The notes: a model not told the origin generated them from the letters alone. A stretch of 64,000 nucleotides of DNA from Pedobacter chinensis (GCF_003339865.1 NZ_QPKV01000003.1:682001-746000), one strand, 5' to 3'; positions 53,672 to 63,226 are shown, counted from the first letter of the stretch. Made by a program: numbers and translations.

Positions 53672-54862
53672 ATGAGATCATACCTCTTATTTATAGTCTT
53701 ACTGACCAATTTAACCGTCTTCGGTCAGAACCGTGCACCGGTCCAGCGCCTGGATGATACGCAGATAGCTACCGATGGGATTGACACGATTGTAAGCCGG
53801 TTAATGCGCGCTGCGAAAGTAGACGGCCTACAGCTGGCCATTATCAATAACAATAACCTTGTTTACCAGAAGGCTTACGGTTTCAAGGATAAGGCACAGG
53901 GCACTATGCTGGATACCAATACGATCATGTATGCCGCCTCTTTCAGCAAAGCGGTGTTCGCTTACATCAACATGCGTTTAGTTCAAAAAGGCCTGATCGA
54001 CCTGGACAAACCCCTGGTTGAATATCTGAAAAAGCCCCTGCATGAGTACGGCAACTATGAAGAACTGGAAAAGGATGAGCGCTGGAAAAAGATCACGCCG
54101 CGCATGTGCCTAAACCATACCACGGGACTGCCCAACGTTTGGTGGATGAATGTTACGACCGGGATGCGCGATACCACGCTGAGGAACCGTTTATACTTTG
54201 AGCCGGGTAGCCGCTACGCTTATTCCGGAGAAGGATTTAAACTGCTGCAACGCATAGAACAGGTGTACCTCGGTAAAGACCTGGAAACGCTGGCGCGCGA
54301 GGAAGTGTTTGCACCTGCTGGCATGCAGCGCACCAGCTACATCTGGCAAAGCGCCTTTGATGCTAACGCTGCAACCGGTTACGACAAGGAGGGGAAGCCG
54401 GGCGGCAAGGTACGGTCTGGCAGTGCGGTCGGAGCAGGTTCAATGTTGACCACCATCAGCGACTTTTCCCGGTTCATCACTTATGTATTAAGCGGTAAGG
54501 GGCTCAGCCGTACTACTTTCCGCGAAATGATCAGGCCGCAGGTGCGCATTAATTCCATTTATGAGTTTCCAACCATGCTGGAGGAGACCACGCACCGGGA
54601 CGATAAGATCAACTTATCATACGGTTTAGGATGGGGCGTGATCAAAACGCCCTACGGCCCTGCATTCTTCAAGGGGGGGCATGATGACTGCTGGCGCAAC
54701 TACACGATCAGTTTTCCGGACAAGAAAACGGGCATCGTGATCATGTGCAACAGCGGTAACGGCGAAAGGATCTTTAAGGAGCTTTTGGAAAAACTGATCG
54801 GCGACACGTTTACCCCCTGGGAATGGGACCGCTTTACACCTTACAATGTTCAGGCGAAATAA
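53672..54862 (+). CDS. Serine hydrolase of the beta-lactamase family (island cargo)
   Basis: The start is taken at ATG 53672 (MRSYLLFIVLLTNLTVFGQ signal), 396 residues; other in-frame ATGs (53615, 53633, 53645) lack a signal-peptide context. SxxK is SFSK in AASFSKAVFAYIN, the second motif is YSG in RYAYSGEGFKLL, and the third region is FKGGHDD. The G/C-rich codon use matches the methyltransferase. It shares the YSGEGF motif with the protein encoded at 50284-51330, suggesting the same subfamily. Confidence 0.85.
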   Translation: MRSYLLFIVLLTNLTVFGQNRAPVQRLDDTQIATDGIDTIVSRLMRAAKVDGLQLAIINNNNLVYQKAYGFKDKAQGTMLDTNTIMYAASFSKAVFAYINMRLVQKGLIDLDKPLVEYLKKPLHEYGNYEELEKDERWKKITPRMCLNHTTGLPNVWWMNVTTGMRDTTLRNRLYFEPGSRYAYSGEGFKLLQRIEQVYLGKDLETLAREEVFAPAGMQRTSYIWQSAFDANAATGYDKEGKPGGKVRSGSAVGAGSMLTTISDFSRFITYVLSGKGLSRTTFREMIRPQVRINSIYEFPTMLEETTHRDDKINLSYGLGWGVIKTPYGPAFFKGGHDDCWRNYTISFPDKKTGIVIMCNSGNGERIFKELLEKLIGDTFTPWEWDRFTPYNVQAK

Positions 54863-54910
54863 AATGCTCCGGCAACTACTTTTAATTATAATAGCTTTAG
54901 ATTTTGACTT

Positions 54911-56608
54911 ATGAATAAAAAACTTTCTTATATAGTGCTGGCCGTTGTTCTATCCTTTGGCTCACTTTCATTGCCAACTACCGGATCGGCTCAATCGTTA
55001 CCGAATAGCCTAATCTCCAAACTCGATCTGCTTTTTGCCCGATGGAATAAAGATGATGCGCCTGGCTGTGCGGCTGGCGTGGTCCGGGGTGACCAACTGG
55101 TCTATGCCAAGGGTTTCGGACTGGCCGACCTAGAGAACAAAACTCCCAATACGCCTGCCACGATTTTTTACATGTGCTCCGTTTCCAAACAGTTTGCAGG
55201 ATACGCCATAGCTTTATTAGCCGGTGAAGGTAAAATAAAGCTGGATGAGGATATGCATACGTATCTGCCATGGATGGGCAACTTTGGCAAAAAGATCACT
55301 GTCAGAAACTTGGTCAACCATACCAGCGGCCTTCGGGATGATATCGGGCTGGCGCAGTTTTATGGGCTCGGCGGCGACGGGATGCTGACGCAGGAATTAG
55401 CACTACAGATGCTGAAAAGACAGCATACACTGAACTTCAATCCCGGTGAGAAGTTTTCCTATTCCAATTCCAATTATGTGCTGCTTGCGGAAATCGTAAA
55501 GAAGGTGACCGGTATGAGTTTCAAGGATTATACCGATTCAGCTATCTTCAGGCCATTGGAGATGACAGCCAGCGCATTCGCAGACGATCATTCGCGACTG
55601 ATCGCAGGCAGGGCGCAATCTTATGAAAAGAACGGGGAAGTCTTCCATAATGCTGGTCAGAACGTCTATACCCTTGGTGACGGCGGACTATTTACCAGCG
55701 TAAATGATATGGCCAAATGGGTGACTAATTTTTATGAGCCCAAAGCAGGGGCGCTTAAGGATGTTGCGCTGATGACCACACCAGGTAAGTTGAACGACGG
55801 TTCCAGCATCCCGTATGCCATGGGCATCAACGTCAATACTGACCGGGGCTATAAGCGGTTGACGCATAACGGCGGCCTGGCAGGTTACCGTACGATCATT
55901 GCCATCTACCCGGAGCTTAAAACCAGCTTTTATATTTTCGGAAATGCCGGTGATGGCGAGGTATATAACGAGATCAACCAGATGGCCGAACTACTGATAC
56001 CGGACAGATCAGCAAAAAAACAGCCTCAGACGCCTGCTTCTCCGAATGTTCCTGTAGCATCGATAAAGGATTCGACGGAGCTTGTTAAATTTGGCGGAAG
56101 TTACATTGCAGCTAATGGTTACAAGATCACGGTAAATTCAAAACCAGGGAAACTTTACGTAAACGGGAATGTAGAACTTGAAGCCGAAGGCCAGGGATTG
56201 TTTCACATGAAGACACGGTCATCGGTGAAATACCAATTTTCGGCCGATCCCCAAACAAAGGTTGTCCTTGCAAAGCTGATCTCACCGGTGCTGGCAAAGC
56301 CTATTGAGATGGAGCGTGTCAGCGAAGTTCAATTGTCAAGGGCGCAGTTGAGTGAGTATGCCGGCAGGTATTTTTCTGATGAGGTGGGAGCATTCTTTGA
56401 CATAGTGGTTAAAAATGACGTCTTATCGATCAGTGATAAATACCACGACCCAGTAAAAGTACGCCTGTTTGGGACCGATCACTTGTTCACCGATTATGAT
56501 TTTTTAAACCATGTACGCGTTGTTCGCAATAACAAAGGGGGCATTACCGGCTTTGAGCTGAACACCGGAGATACGGCGGGCATGGTTTTTATGAAGCAAA
56601 CGAAGTAG
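54911..56608 (+). CDS. Serine hydrolase with C-terminal beta domain (island cargo)
   Basis: A 565-residue secreted protein (MNKKLSYIVLAVVLSFGSLS signal). The beta-lactamase-like catalytic domain has SxxK as SVSK in YMCSVSKQFAGYA, YSN in KFSYSNSNYVLL and an HNGG motif in LTHNGGLAGYRT. After residue 370 a separate beta-rich domain follows (FGGSYIAANGYKITVN, LSEYAGRYFSDEVGAFFDIV), like the lipocalin-type tails of serine hydrolases. Base use is as in the two preceding genes, so the three probably arrived together. Monomer esterase or peptidase activity is inferred. Confidence 0.88.
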   Translation: MNKKLSYIVLAVVLSFGSLSLPTTGSAQSLPNSLISKLDLLFARWNKDDAPGCAAGVVRGDQLVYAKGFGLADLENKTPNTPATIFYMCSVSKQFAGYAIALLAGEGKIKLDEDMHTYLPWMGNFGKKITVRNLVNHTSGLRDDIGLAQFYGLGGDGMLTQELALQMLKRQHTLNFNPGEKFSYSNSNYVLLAEIVKKVTGMSFKDYTDSAIFRPLEMTASAFADDHSRLIAGRAQSYEKNGEVFHNAGQNVYTLGDGGLFTSVNDMAKWVTNFYEPKAGALKDVALMTTPGKLNDGSSIPYAMGINVNTDRGYKRLTHNGGLAGYRTIIAIYPELKTSFYIFGNAGDGEVYNEINQMAELLIPDRSAKKQPQTPASPNVPVASIKDSTELVKFGGSYIAANGYKITVNSKPGKLYVNGNVELEAEGQGLFHMKTRSSVKYQFSADPQTKVVLAKLISPVLAKPIEMERVSEVQLSRAQLSEYAGRYFSDEVGAFFDIVVKNDVLSISDKYHDPVKVRLFGTDHLFTDYDFLNHVRVVRNNKGGITGFELNTGDTAGMVFMKQTK

Positions 56609-56771
56609 GGCAATAATGCCCTACTTCGGTCCTGCAATACTTGTTCAACCGTAAGTTCCACATTACAAAGATAGAGTGGTCAGGTTAAAGAACTTTAAAG
56701 AAATATGCACAAGTAGCCGACGCTCTTCAAGTTGCAAGAAAGGCCTTTTGCTCCGCAAGGGGCCGCGCGCA

Positions 56772-56817
56772 AAATACCCTTTCATCCGCCTGTTAATTGG
56801 CGGTTGGAAGGGTATTA
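56772..56817. terminator. Hairpin after the serine hydrolase genes
   Basis: AATACCCTTTCATCCGCC and GGCGGTTGGAAGGGTATT pair with a few mismatches. It lies between the convergent cargo and DUF932 genes, with no long T run. Confidence 0.6.
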
Positions 56818-56833
56818 AGTGTATAAACGGCTT

Positions 56834-57884
56834 TTAATTCAGCTTTAGGGCTTCGTTATCATGCTTGGCAAAATCCGTACATAGGTCAAATGCGACCTGC
56901 GAACGGTCAAAGCCCGTTCCGTACATGATGGATTTAAACTTGCTTTCATCATCCTTGAAATTACGCACGTTTTGAAAATATCCCGTTACGCTGTTGTACG
57001 CACCAAACAAAGTAGCTTTGGTCGTGGCTTCCAGCTGACTGTCTGCTGTTATGGCATAATCAAAAATACTGCTTACCATGTTGTTATAATGGCTGGATAG
57101 TTCACTTTCCCTGCCCGTTTTCAGCTTTTCGTAGTTTCTTTGTTGCGCCTTTCAATTTCTCGGCTGCGCTGGCGGTGTGGCGTATCTTAATTTGGTTACT
57201 GCAATTATTCAATGCAGCGTTTAAGGTGTTGGCGCACCAAATGCGCACTGGTGTAAAAGCGATGGTAATACTGCCCAACCCGTCATGGGTAGAGGTCAAA
57301 AATAGGTACTGGTCAATCAGATCGTCTTTCCCTACCCGTATGTGGTCGGGTAGTTTAGTGGTAATAAAAATGGTTTCCCCGTAGCCTAAAGCGCCAGCGG
57401 TTTCATATTGGATGCCACTTTTACCGCCTACAATGCTATCAAAGAATGAGAAAGCATCAATATTCTGTACTACTTCGTAATCCCTGCCTATTTTGTCGTC
57501 CAGTACCGCTTCGGTATCGGTGCGGAAAGTAAAAAAGGAATTGTCCGAAATGATATTGTTGCCACTTGGCAGGGCGTGTAAATTCGGGTGCTTCATTACT
57601 TCAAAATCTAAACCCGCCTGTAAAATTGCCTCTGTGCTTGTTGCGTTGCGGTCAATGTCCTTGCCAATGACCTTCCATATTTTTTCTTTAACGTTTGCCA
57701 TGATTGATATTTTTAATGTTGCGTACTCTTGATAATAAATCTCCGTTTCCAGTATGTTGATGTTAGCCGTGTCGGTTAAACTTAGTTTGGACTGTGTTTC
57801 CATCTCGTTCACGATCTCGGCAATACTGGTATGGTCGGCATTGACTGCCACACGAACCATAATAAAAAGGGTCTCGTATTTCAT
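56834..57884 (-). pseudogene. DUF932 family gene, frameshifted and internally deleted
   Basis: The first part (57884-57102, 260 codons) has a 61-residue leader (MKYETLFIMVRVAVNADHTS) and then the DUF932 start (MANVKEKIWKVIGKDIDR), with core motifs ALGYGETIFITTKLPDHI and PVRIWCANTLNAALN. It stops after GATKKLRKAENGQGK. The family's C-terminal part continues in another frame to 56834 (LFGAYNSVTGYFQNVRNFKD, AFDLCTDFAKHDNEALKLN). About 50 residues usually found between these segments are absent, so one deletion probably caused the frameshift. DUF932 genes are carried by Bacteroidota plasmids and conjugative elements; their function is unknown. Confidence 0.75.
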
Positions 57885-57893
57885 ACTAAATGA

Positions 57894-58181
57894 TTAGGCA
57901 GGGATAGTAATACCCGCTTCGATTTCTGTAAGCCTGTTCACACATATTTCATTTACAAACTGTGCCACCGCCTGAATGATAACCGGGTTTTTGGTGGTAA
58001 ACTTCCTGCGGTTATCGTCCTCGATAGTCAGGATACAACCCTGAAAGTGATTGGCTTCGGTCTCGTCCGCATCATCAATTTGCGCCACCTCAAATGCTTC
58101 TAATGTGTCGATGGTTTCTAACAATCTGTCGCGCTGTATCTTCCTGCGGTGCAGTGGAGTTGCTACCTTGAGTGGAGACAT
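57894..58181 (-). CDS. Hypothetical 95-residue protein of the DUF932 module
   Basis: A soluble 95-residue protein with IQRDRLLETIDTLEAFEVAQ near the N-terminus and PVIIQAVAQFVNEICVNRLTEIEAG near the end. It lies nine bases upstream of the DUF932 frame. I do not recognise the family, but a truncated paralogue at 52482-52643 in the same order shows it is a recurring part of this element type. Intact start and frame suggest it could still be expressed. Confidence 0.65.
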   Translation of the reverse strand: MSPLKVATPLHRRKIQRDRLLETIDTLEAFEVAQIDDADETEANHFQGCILTIEDDNRRKFTTKNPVIIQAVAQFVNEICVNRLTEIEAGITIPA

Positions 58182-58222
58182 TTATAGAGCAGATTTAATT
58201 AGTAATTTTAAATTTGACTGAT

Positions 58223-58525
58223 ATGAAACACAGAGTATTTGATGATGAGTTCAAGAAGATGGCCGTGGAGCTGTCCAGATTGAAGGGTTCGGTAAAGAAT
58301 GCTGCCCAGGAATTGGGTCTGGATGCATCCAGGTTAAGTAAATGGCGCAACAATCCGGATTTCAACGGCGTTAAGGTGATGATGGACAAACCGGGGCTTA
58401 GTGAGGAACAGCAGGAGATCAGGAGGTTGAAAAAGGCGTTGAAGAATGCAGAACTGGAGCGTGACATCCTAAAAAAGGCAGTAGGCATCTTTTCCAGGGG
58501 AGACGGGGGATATACAGATTTATAG
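58223..58525 (+). CDS. IS3 family transposase OrfA
   Basis: A 100-residue protein starting at ATG 58223 (MKHRVFDDEFKKMAVELSR): a helix-turn-helix (VKNAAQELGLDASRLSKWRN) and the leucine-zipper-like tail (EIRRLKKALKNAELERDILKKAVGIF) of IS3 OrfA proteins. The -1 frame is open from the A AAA AAG at 58471 into OrfB, the usual arrangement for an OrfAB fusion. The element is broken at its right end. Confidence 0.9.
   Translation: MKHRVFDDEFKKMAVELSRLKGSVKNAAQELGLDASRLSKWRNNPDFNGVKVMMDKPGLSEEQQEIRRLKKALKNAELERDILKKAVGIFSRGDGGYTDL
58471..58477 (+). promoter_or_regulatory. IS3 programmed -1 frameshift site
   Basis: A AAA AAG lies in the OrfA frame within CTA-AAA-AAG. Slipping back one base enters the frame that runs without a stop through RRGIYRFIAEHKAIYPVEK into OrfB. 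Confidence 0.7.
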
Positions 58526-58557
58526 CTGAGCATAAAGCAATCTACCCCGTAGAGAAG

Positions 58558-59116
58558 ATGTCGTCATTTTTTGGGATCAGCAGCAGCTCCTATCACAAAT
58601 GGGCCAAAGATCCCGTAGGGTTCTGGAAACAGCAGGACTCCGAACTGCTGGCCAAGCTCAGGGAGGTGTGTTCCATGAGCCTTTGGCGTTACGGAAGTCC
58701 CCGCATTGCCAAAGAACTGAATGCGGATGGCATAAGGGTATCACTTCCACGGATAGCCAGGCTGATGGGAAGAAACGGTATAAATAGTATCATGAAACGG
58801 AAATATAGGGTCACTACCAATTCCAACCACCTCTATCCGGTAAATGAAAACCTGCTCCTTGGGGATTTCAGTACAAGGGGTCCTGGCCAGAAATGGGTAA
58901 GCGACATTACCTACATCAGGACCGCTGAGGGATGGCCATACCTAACAGTTATAATGAACCTGGCCGACCGGAAGATTGTTGGCTGGAGCATGGACAATAG
59001 CATGAGTGCCGGGTCTACGGTTGTTGCCGCATGGGAAATGGCTACAAGGAACAGGCCCGTATCGGGCGAACTCATGTTCCATAGTGACAGGGGGATACAA
59101 TATGCCAGCCATGTCG
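58558..59116 (+). pseudogene. IS3 family transposase OrfB, C-terminus lost
   Basis: The open frame starts at ATG 58558 and continues to 59376, but only about the first 185 codons are transposase. They include SLWRYGSPRIAKELNADGI, the first catalytic Asp in GQKWVSDITYIRT and the second in LMFHSDRGIQYAS. The DDE glutamate and the last 80-90 residues are missing, replaced from about codon 185 by unrelated sequence in the same frame. The enzyme cannot be active. Confidence 0.85.
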
Positions 59117-59376
59117 TAGAACGTTATACAAACATCGATGAAAGGTACGGAAAGGCCGAAATCGAAGAAAAGCGGATAATTATTGGTTCTATGTACCCCG
59201 AAAATATCTGCTTTGACGGAGTAGAACATCGAACCGCAAGATTGAGCGAACCGCTCGTTCTTATCTTGCTGATAAACAGCGCATTAAAAGGCAAAAAAAA
59301 TGGGAAAGGTTCAAATTCAATGAACCTTTCCCATCAAGTAGCCCGTAGGGGAATCGAACCCCTGTTTCCAGAATGA
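59117..59376 (+). pseudogene. Serine recombinase C-terminal remnant running into tRNA-Glu
   Basis: In frame with the broken OrfB: YTNIDERYGKAEIEEKRIII, GSMYPENICFDGVEHRTARL, SEPLVLILLINSALKGKKN. The pattern EIKR-II-S-FPE-L-FDG--RTAR-NE is the C-terminus I know from Bacteroidota serine site-specific recombinases. The frame then passes through the hairpin and stops inside the tRNA-Glu 3' end (VARRGIEPLFPE). This places an integrase end directly at the presumed attachment site. Confidence 0.65.
59293..59333 (-). terminator. Terminator of tRNA unit 2
   Basis: TGGGAAAGGTTCA-AATTCAA-TGAACCTTTCCCA is a perfect 13-base stem, followed on the minus strand by TTTTTTTTGCC. Its sequence is unrelated to the terminator of unit 1. 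Confidence 0.9.
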
Positions 59377-59410
59377 AAATCTGGCGTCCTCACCCCTAGA
59401 CGAACGGGCC
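59339..59410 (-). tRNA. tRNA-Glu (UUC), copy 2
   Basis: Identical over 72 nt to copy 1 (51655-51726), with the TTC anticodon in loop TTTTCAT. Confidence 0.95.
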
Positions 59411-59484
59411 ATTAATCTGAGTTTTGACTTTGGAGTCTTTAGTTTGGAGTAACTCTCAACTTAAACTCTCAACTCCCAACTTCT

Positions 59485-59560
<76 letters not shown>

Positions 59561-59621
59561 CTTTATACAACTCGTTTTTTCGCTTGAATTAAATCCTTAA
59601 CTCTGTTTCCGAATTGGAATG

Positions 59622-59653
59622 CAAAGATATAATTCGTTTCTTTGTACTGCAAA
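59622..59653 (-). promoter_or_regulatory. Promoter of tRNA unit 2
   Basis: On the minus strand TTTG (59653-59650) and TATCTTTG (59629-59622) are spaced 20 bases apart. It overlaps the region just upstream of era on the other strand. The leader to tRNA-fMet (62 bp) differs from that of unit 1. Confidence 0.75.
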
Positions 59654-59674
59654 TTTTTTTTAAAAAATATTTCA

Positions 59675-60571
59675 ATGGCGCATAAAGCAGGTTTTGTTAG
59701 TATAATAGGTAAACCAAACGTAGGTAAATCAACCCTAATGAATGTGCTTGTAGGCGAGCGGCTTAGCATTATAACACCAAAGGCGCAAACCACAAGGCAT
59801 CGTATTTTAGGGATTGTAAATGAAGAAGATTATCAAATTGTTTTTTCTGATACTCCAGGTATAATTAAACCAAAATATTCTTTGCAAGAGAGTATGATGA
59901 GTTTTGTGAACGGATCTTTAACTGATGCAGATGTACTTTTATTTGTTACCGATATTAATGAAGAACATGATGAGGAAGATGTTTTAGAGAAAATCTTAAA
60001 TAAAGATATTCCAACTATTGTGCTCATTAACAAAATAGATAAAGCGTTACAAGAGCAGGTAGATGGAAAGATTGCTTATTGGCAGGAAAAACTAAATCCT
60101 GTATCAATTTATGCCATTTCAGCATTACACAATCATAATGTGGGTGGGATTTTAGATCGCGTTTTGGAATTATTGCCAGAACACCCACCATATTATGACA
60201 AAGAAGACTTGACAGATCGCTCAGAGCGTTTTTTTGTTTCTGAAATCATTCGTGAGAAAATTTTCCTGAATTATCAGAAAGAAATACCATACAGCACGGA
60301 GGTTATTGTAAAAAGCTTTAAAGAAGAAGCGCTTAAAAATGGCAAAGGACAAATGATACGAATCAGTGCAGAAATTGTGGTTGAACGCGATTCGCAAAAA
60401 AACATCTTAATTGGAACGGGTGGCAGCATGCTTAAAAAAGTTGGCACAGAAGCACGTTTAGGGATAGAGAAATTTTTAGATAGCAAGGTCTTTTTAGAAC
60501 TGTTCGTTAAAGTAATTCCCGATTGGAGAAGTAAAAAGAATTATTTAAAAAGTTTTGGTTACGATAATTAA
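59675..60571 (+). CDS. era: GTPase Era
   Basis: Start at ATG 59675 (MAHKAGFVSIIGKPNVGKST), 298 residues. Motifs are G1 GKPNVGKST, G2 TTRHRI, G3 DTPG, G4 NKID and G5 SAL, followed by a KH domain (YSTEVIVKSFKEEALKNGKG, then NILIGTGGSMLKKVGTEARL). Era binds the 3' end of 16S rRNA and helps mature the 30S subunit. It is followed by der in the same direction. Two GTPases for ribosome assembly thus lie side by side. Confidence 0.96.
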   Translation: MAHKAGFVSIIGKPNVGKSTLMNVLVGERLSIITPKAQTTRHRILGIVNEEDYQIVFSDTPGIIKPKYSLQESMMSFVNGSLTDADVLLFVTDINEEHDEEDVLEKILNKDIPTIVLINKIDKALQEQVDGKIAYWQEKLNPVSIYAISALHNHNVGGILDRVLELLPEHPPYYDKEDLTDRSERFFVSEIIREKIFLNYQKEIPYSTEVIVKSFKEEALKNGKGQMIRISAEIVVERDSQKNILIGTGGSMLKKVGTEARLGIEKFLDSKVFLELFVKVIPDWRSKKNYLKSFGYDN

Positions 60572-60664
60572 TTCAGAAATTTAATCACGACAAAAAAACC
60601 GTTGTGAAAGGAATTTTGGACAAGTATAAAAATTAATATTAATAAAGGTTCCAAAAATTAACCG

Positions 60665-60672
60665 TACCTTTG
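60665..60672 (+). promoter_or_regulatory. -7 box of der
   Basis: TACCTTTG is an exact TAnnTTTG match followed by GCAGCCCG, about 120 bp upstream of the der ATG. der may therefore be transcribed independently of era, with a leader containing the repeats GGTTAGTAGTTGATAG and CCGTTAACTATAAAACATTA. Confidence 0.6.
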
Positions 60673-60790
60673 CAGCCCGAAATAAATCGGTTAGTAGTTG
60701 ATAGTCAATGGTTGATAACCAAATAGTTTAGCAGATTGCTGAACACTGAGACCGTTAACTATAAAACATTAACTATCAATAATACACACC

Positions 60791-62092
60791 ATGAGTAACA
60801 TTATAGCCATCGTAGGCAGGCCTAACGTAGGTAAAAGCACCCTTTTTAATCGATTAACCGAAAGTCGTAAAGCCATTGTAGATGATGTTAGTGGCGTAAC
60901 CCGCGACAGGCATTATGGAGTGGGAGAGTGGACAGATAAACAATTTACTGTAATTGATACTGGTGGTTATGTGGCCAACTCAGAAGATGTTTACGAAGCT
61001 GCCATTCGGGAACAAGTAATGATTGCTATTGAAGAGGCAAGTGTTTTAATCTTTATGGTTGATGTTACTACAGGCATTACCGATTTGGATGATGATATTG
61101 CTCAGGTTTTGCGTAGAAGCAATAAGCCTGTTTTTGTTGCGGCAAATAAGGTAGATAATACCGCTTTATATAACGAGATTCATACTTTTTATGGTTTTGG
61201 CCTGGGCGAGGTTTATCCACTGTCGTCAATGACTGGTTCCGGAACAGGAGAATTGCTGGATGAAATCATTAAAAATTTCGAAGATATTCCTGAAGAAGAA
61301 AACCAACTTCCAAAAATTACTATTGCTGGTCGTCCGAACGTTGGTAAATCATCTTTAGTTAATGCCTTAATTGGTAAAGAACGTAATATCGTAACGGCTA
61401 ACGCAGGTACAACCCGCGATTCAATCAAAATTCACTATAACCAGTTCGGCCATGAATTTATGTTGATTGATACGGCAGGTTTACGTAAGAAAACCAAGGT
61501 TAAAGAAAATTTAGAGTTTTATTCAGTAATGCGTACCATCAAAGCTTTAGAAGAAGCTGATGTTGTTGTATTAATGATTGATGCTGTTGAAGGAATCGAA
61601 AGCCAGGACATCAATATTTTCCATCTTGCGGAGAAAAATAAAAAGGGTATTGTGATTCTGATCAATAAATGGGATTTGATTGAAAAAAACACCCAAACAA
61701 TGAAAGCTTTTGAAGAGCAAATTCATGAACGTATCCGCCCTTTTACTGATGTGCCGATCATCTTTACTTCAGTATTAAACAAGCAGCGTATTTTTAAGGC
61801 AATTGAAGCGGCTTTGGAGGTTTATAAAAACCGCAGCAAGAAAATTCCTACATCTAAATTAAACGATGTCATGTTGCCACTGATTGAGAAATTTCCACCT
61901 CCTGCATTAAAAGGAAAACACATTAAAATTAAATATATCACTCAAATTAATGCCACTTCGCCAATGTTTGCATTTTTCTGCAATTTGCCACAGTACATTA
62001 AAGATCCTTATAAACGTTTCATCGAAAACAAACTGAGAGAGAATTTTGATTTTTCAGGAGCACCTATTCAAATTTATTTCAGACAAAAATAA
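60791..62092 (+). CDS. der: Ribosome-assembly GTPase Der (EngA)
   Basis: A 433-residue protein with two consecutive G domains: first [14 protein letters not shown] and DTGG, second [14 protein letters not shown] and DTAGLRKK, each with an NK.D motif (ANKVD, INKWD). A KH-like C-terminal domain ([20 protein letters not shown]) follows. It acts in 50S subunit assembly. Its last 13 codons, including the stop, form the start of an eight-copy tandem repeat, so the 3' end of the gene is repeated downstream without the rest. Confidence 0.97.
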   Translation: MSNIIAIVGRPNVGKSTLFNRLTESRKAIVDDVSGVTRDRHYGVGEWTDKQFTVIDTGGYVANSEDVYEAAIREQVMIAIEEASVLIFMVDVTTGITDLDDDIAQVLRRSNKPVFVAANKVDNTALYNEIHTFYGFGLGEVYPLSSMTGSGTGELLDEIIKNFEDIPEEENQLPKITIAGRPNVGKSSLVNALIGKERNIVTANAGTTRDSIKIHYNQFGHEFMLIDTAGLRKKTKVKENLEFYSVMRTIKALEEADVVVLMIDAVEGIESQDINIFHLAEKNKKGIVILINKWDLIEKNTQTMKAFEEQIHERIRPFTDVPIIFTSVLNKQRIFKAIEAALEVYKNRSKKIPTSKLNDVMLPLIEKFPPPALKGKHIKIKYITQINATSPMFAFFCNLPQYIKDPYKRFIENKLRENFDFSGAPIQIYFRQK

Positions 62093-63226
62093 GAAAGGCA
62101 GACTTCGGGAAGATATAAGGTCTAACATCAAAGTGTTTGATGAAAAAACAGGGCTTGCATTCCCGCATAGGGACATTTCTTCGTTAAACGATTGATCTTT
62201 CAGGAGCACCTATTCAAATTTATTTCAGACAAAATAAGAAAGGCAGGCTTCGGGAAGATATAAGGCCTAACGTCAAAGTGTTTAATGTAAAAAAGCAGGG
62301 TTTGCATTCCCGGATAGGGACATTTCTTCGTTAAACGATTGATCTTTCAGGAGCACCTATTCAAATTTATTTCAGACAAAAATAAGAAAGGCAGACTTCG
62401 GGAAGATATAAGGCCTAACGTCAAAGTGTTTGATGAAAAAAAGCAGGGCTTGCATTCCCGAATAGAGACATTTCTTCGTTAAACGATTGATCTTTCGGGA
62501 GCACCTATTCAAATTTATTTCAGACAAAAATAAGAAAGGCAGACTTCGGGAAGATATAAGGTCTAACGTCAAAGTGTTTGATGTAAAAAAACAGGGCTTG
62601 CATATCCAGATAGGGACATTTCTTCGTTAAACGATTGATTTTTCAGGAGCACCTATTCAAATTTATTTCAGACAAAAATAAGAAAGGCAGACTTCGGGAA
62701 GATATAAGGCCTAACGTCAAAGTGTTTGATGTAAAAAAGCAGGGTTTGCATTCCCGGATAGGGACATTTCTTCGTTAAACGATTGATCTTTCAGGAGCGC
62801 CTATTCAAATTTATTTCAGACAAAAATAAGAAAGGCAGACGTTGGTAAGATATAAGGTCTAACGTCAAAGTGTTTGATGTAAAAAATAGGGCTTGCATAT
62901 CCAGATAGGGACATTTCTTCGTTAAACGATTGATTTTTCAGGAGCACCTATTCAAATTTATTTCAGATAAAATAAGAAAGGCAGGCTTCGGGAAGATATA
63001 AGGCCTAACGTCAAAGTGTTTGATGTAAAAAAGCAGGGTTTGCATTCCCGGATAGGGACATTTCTTCGTTAAACGATTGATTTTTCAGGAGCACCTATTC
63101 AAATTTATTTCAGACAAAAATAAGAAAGGCAGACTTCGGGAAGATATAAGATCTAATGTCAAAGTGTTTAATGTAAAAAAATAGGGCTTGTATGTCCCGA
63201 TAGGGACATTTCGTCGGTAGCACAAA
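62048..63226 (+). repeat. Eight-copy tandem array containing the der 3' end
   Basis: Unit starts at 62048, 62194, 62341, 62489, 62637, 62785, 62932 and 63079, a period of 146-148 bp. Each unit has TCAGGAGCACCTATTCAAAT and the der stop, then AAGAAAGGCAGACTTCGGGA, AACGTCAAAGTGTTTGATG and a degenerate CCCGGATAGGGACA palindrome. Only the first unit belongs to a gene. The last ends in the intact palindrome TGTCCCGATAGGGACA and the REP family. Confidence 0.93.

Larger units (their letters stand above)
52151..59337. mobile_element. Probable decayed integrative element between tRNA-Glu sites
   Basis: The region is bounded by tRNA-Glu 3'-end sequence (fragment at 52151-52178, full gene at 59339). It holds more G/C-rich cargo than its surroundings, two copies (one decayed) of a DUF932-linked module, a truncated IS3 element, and a serine-recombinase-like C-terminal stub abutting the right-hand tRNA. 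No conjugation or intact integrase gene is visible, so it is presumably immobile. Confidence 0.55.

Noticed and set aside
59117..59376. The chimera as a functional transposase with an unusual C-terminus
   Set aside because: The catalytic Glu region of the DDE domain is absent and the tail matches a different enzyme family; it ends inside a tRNA.
62048..63226. Possible CRISPR array
   Set aside because: The whole 147-bp unit is repeated without unique spacers and derives from der.
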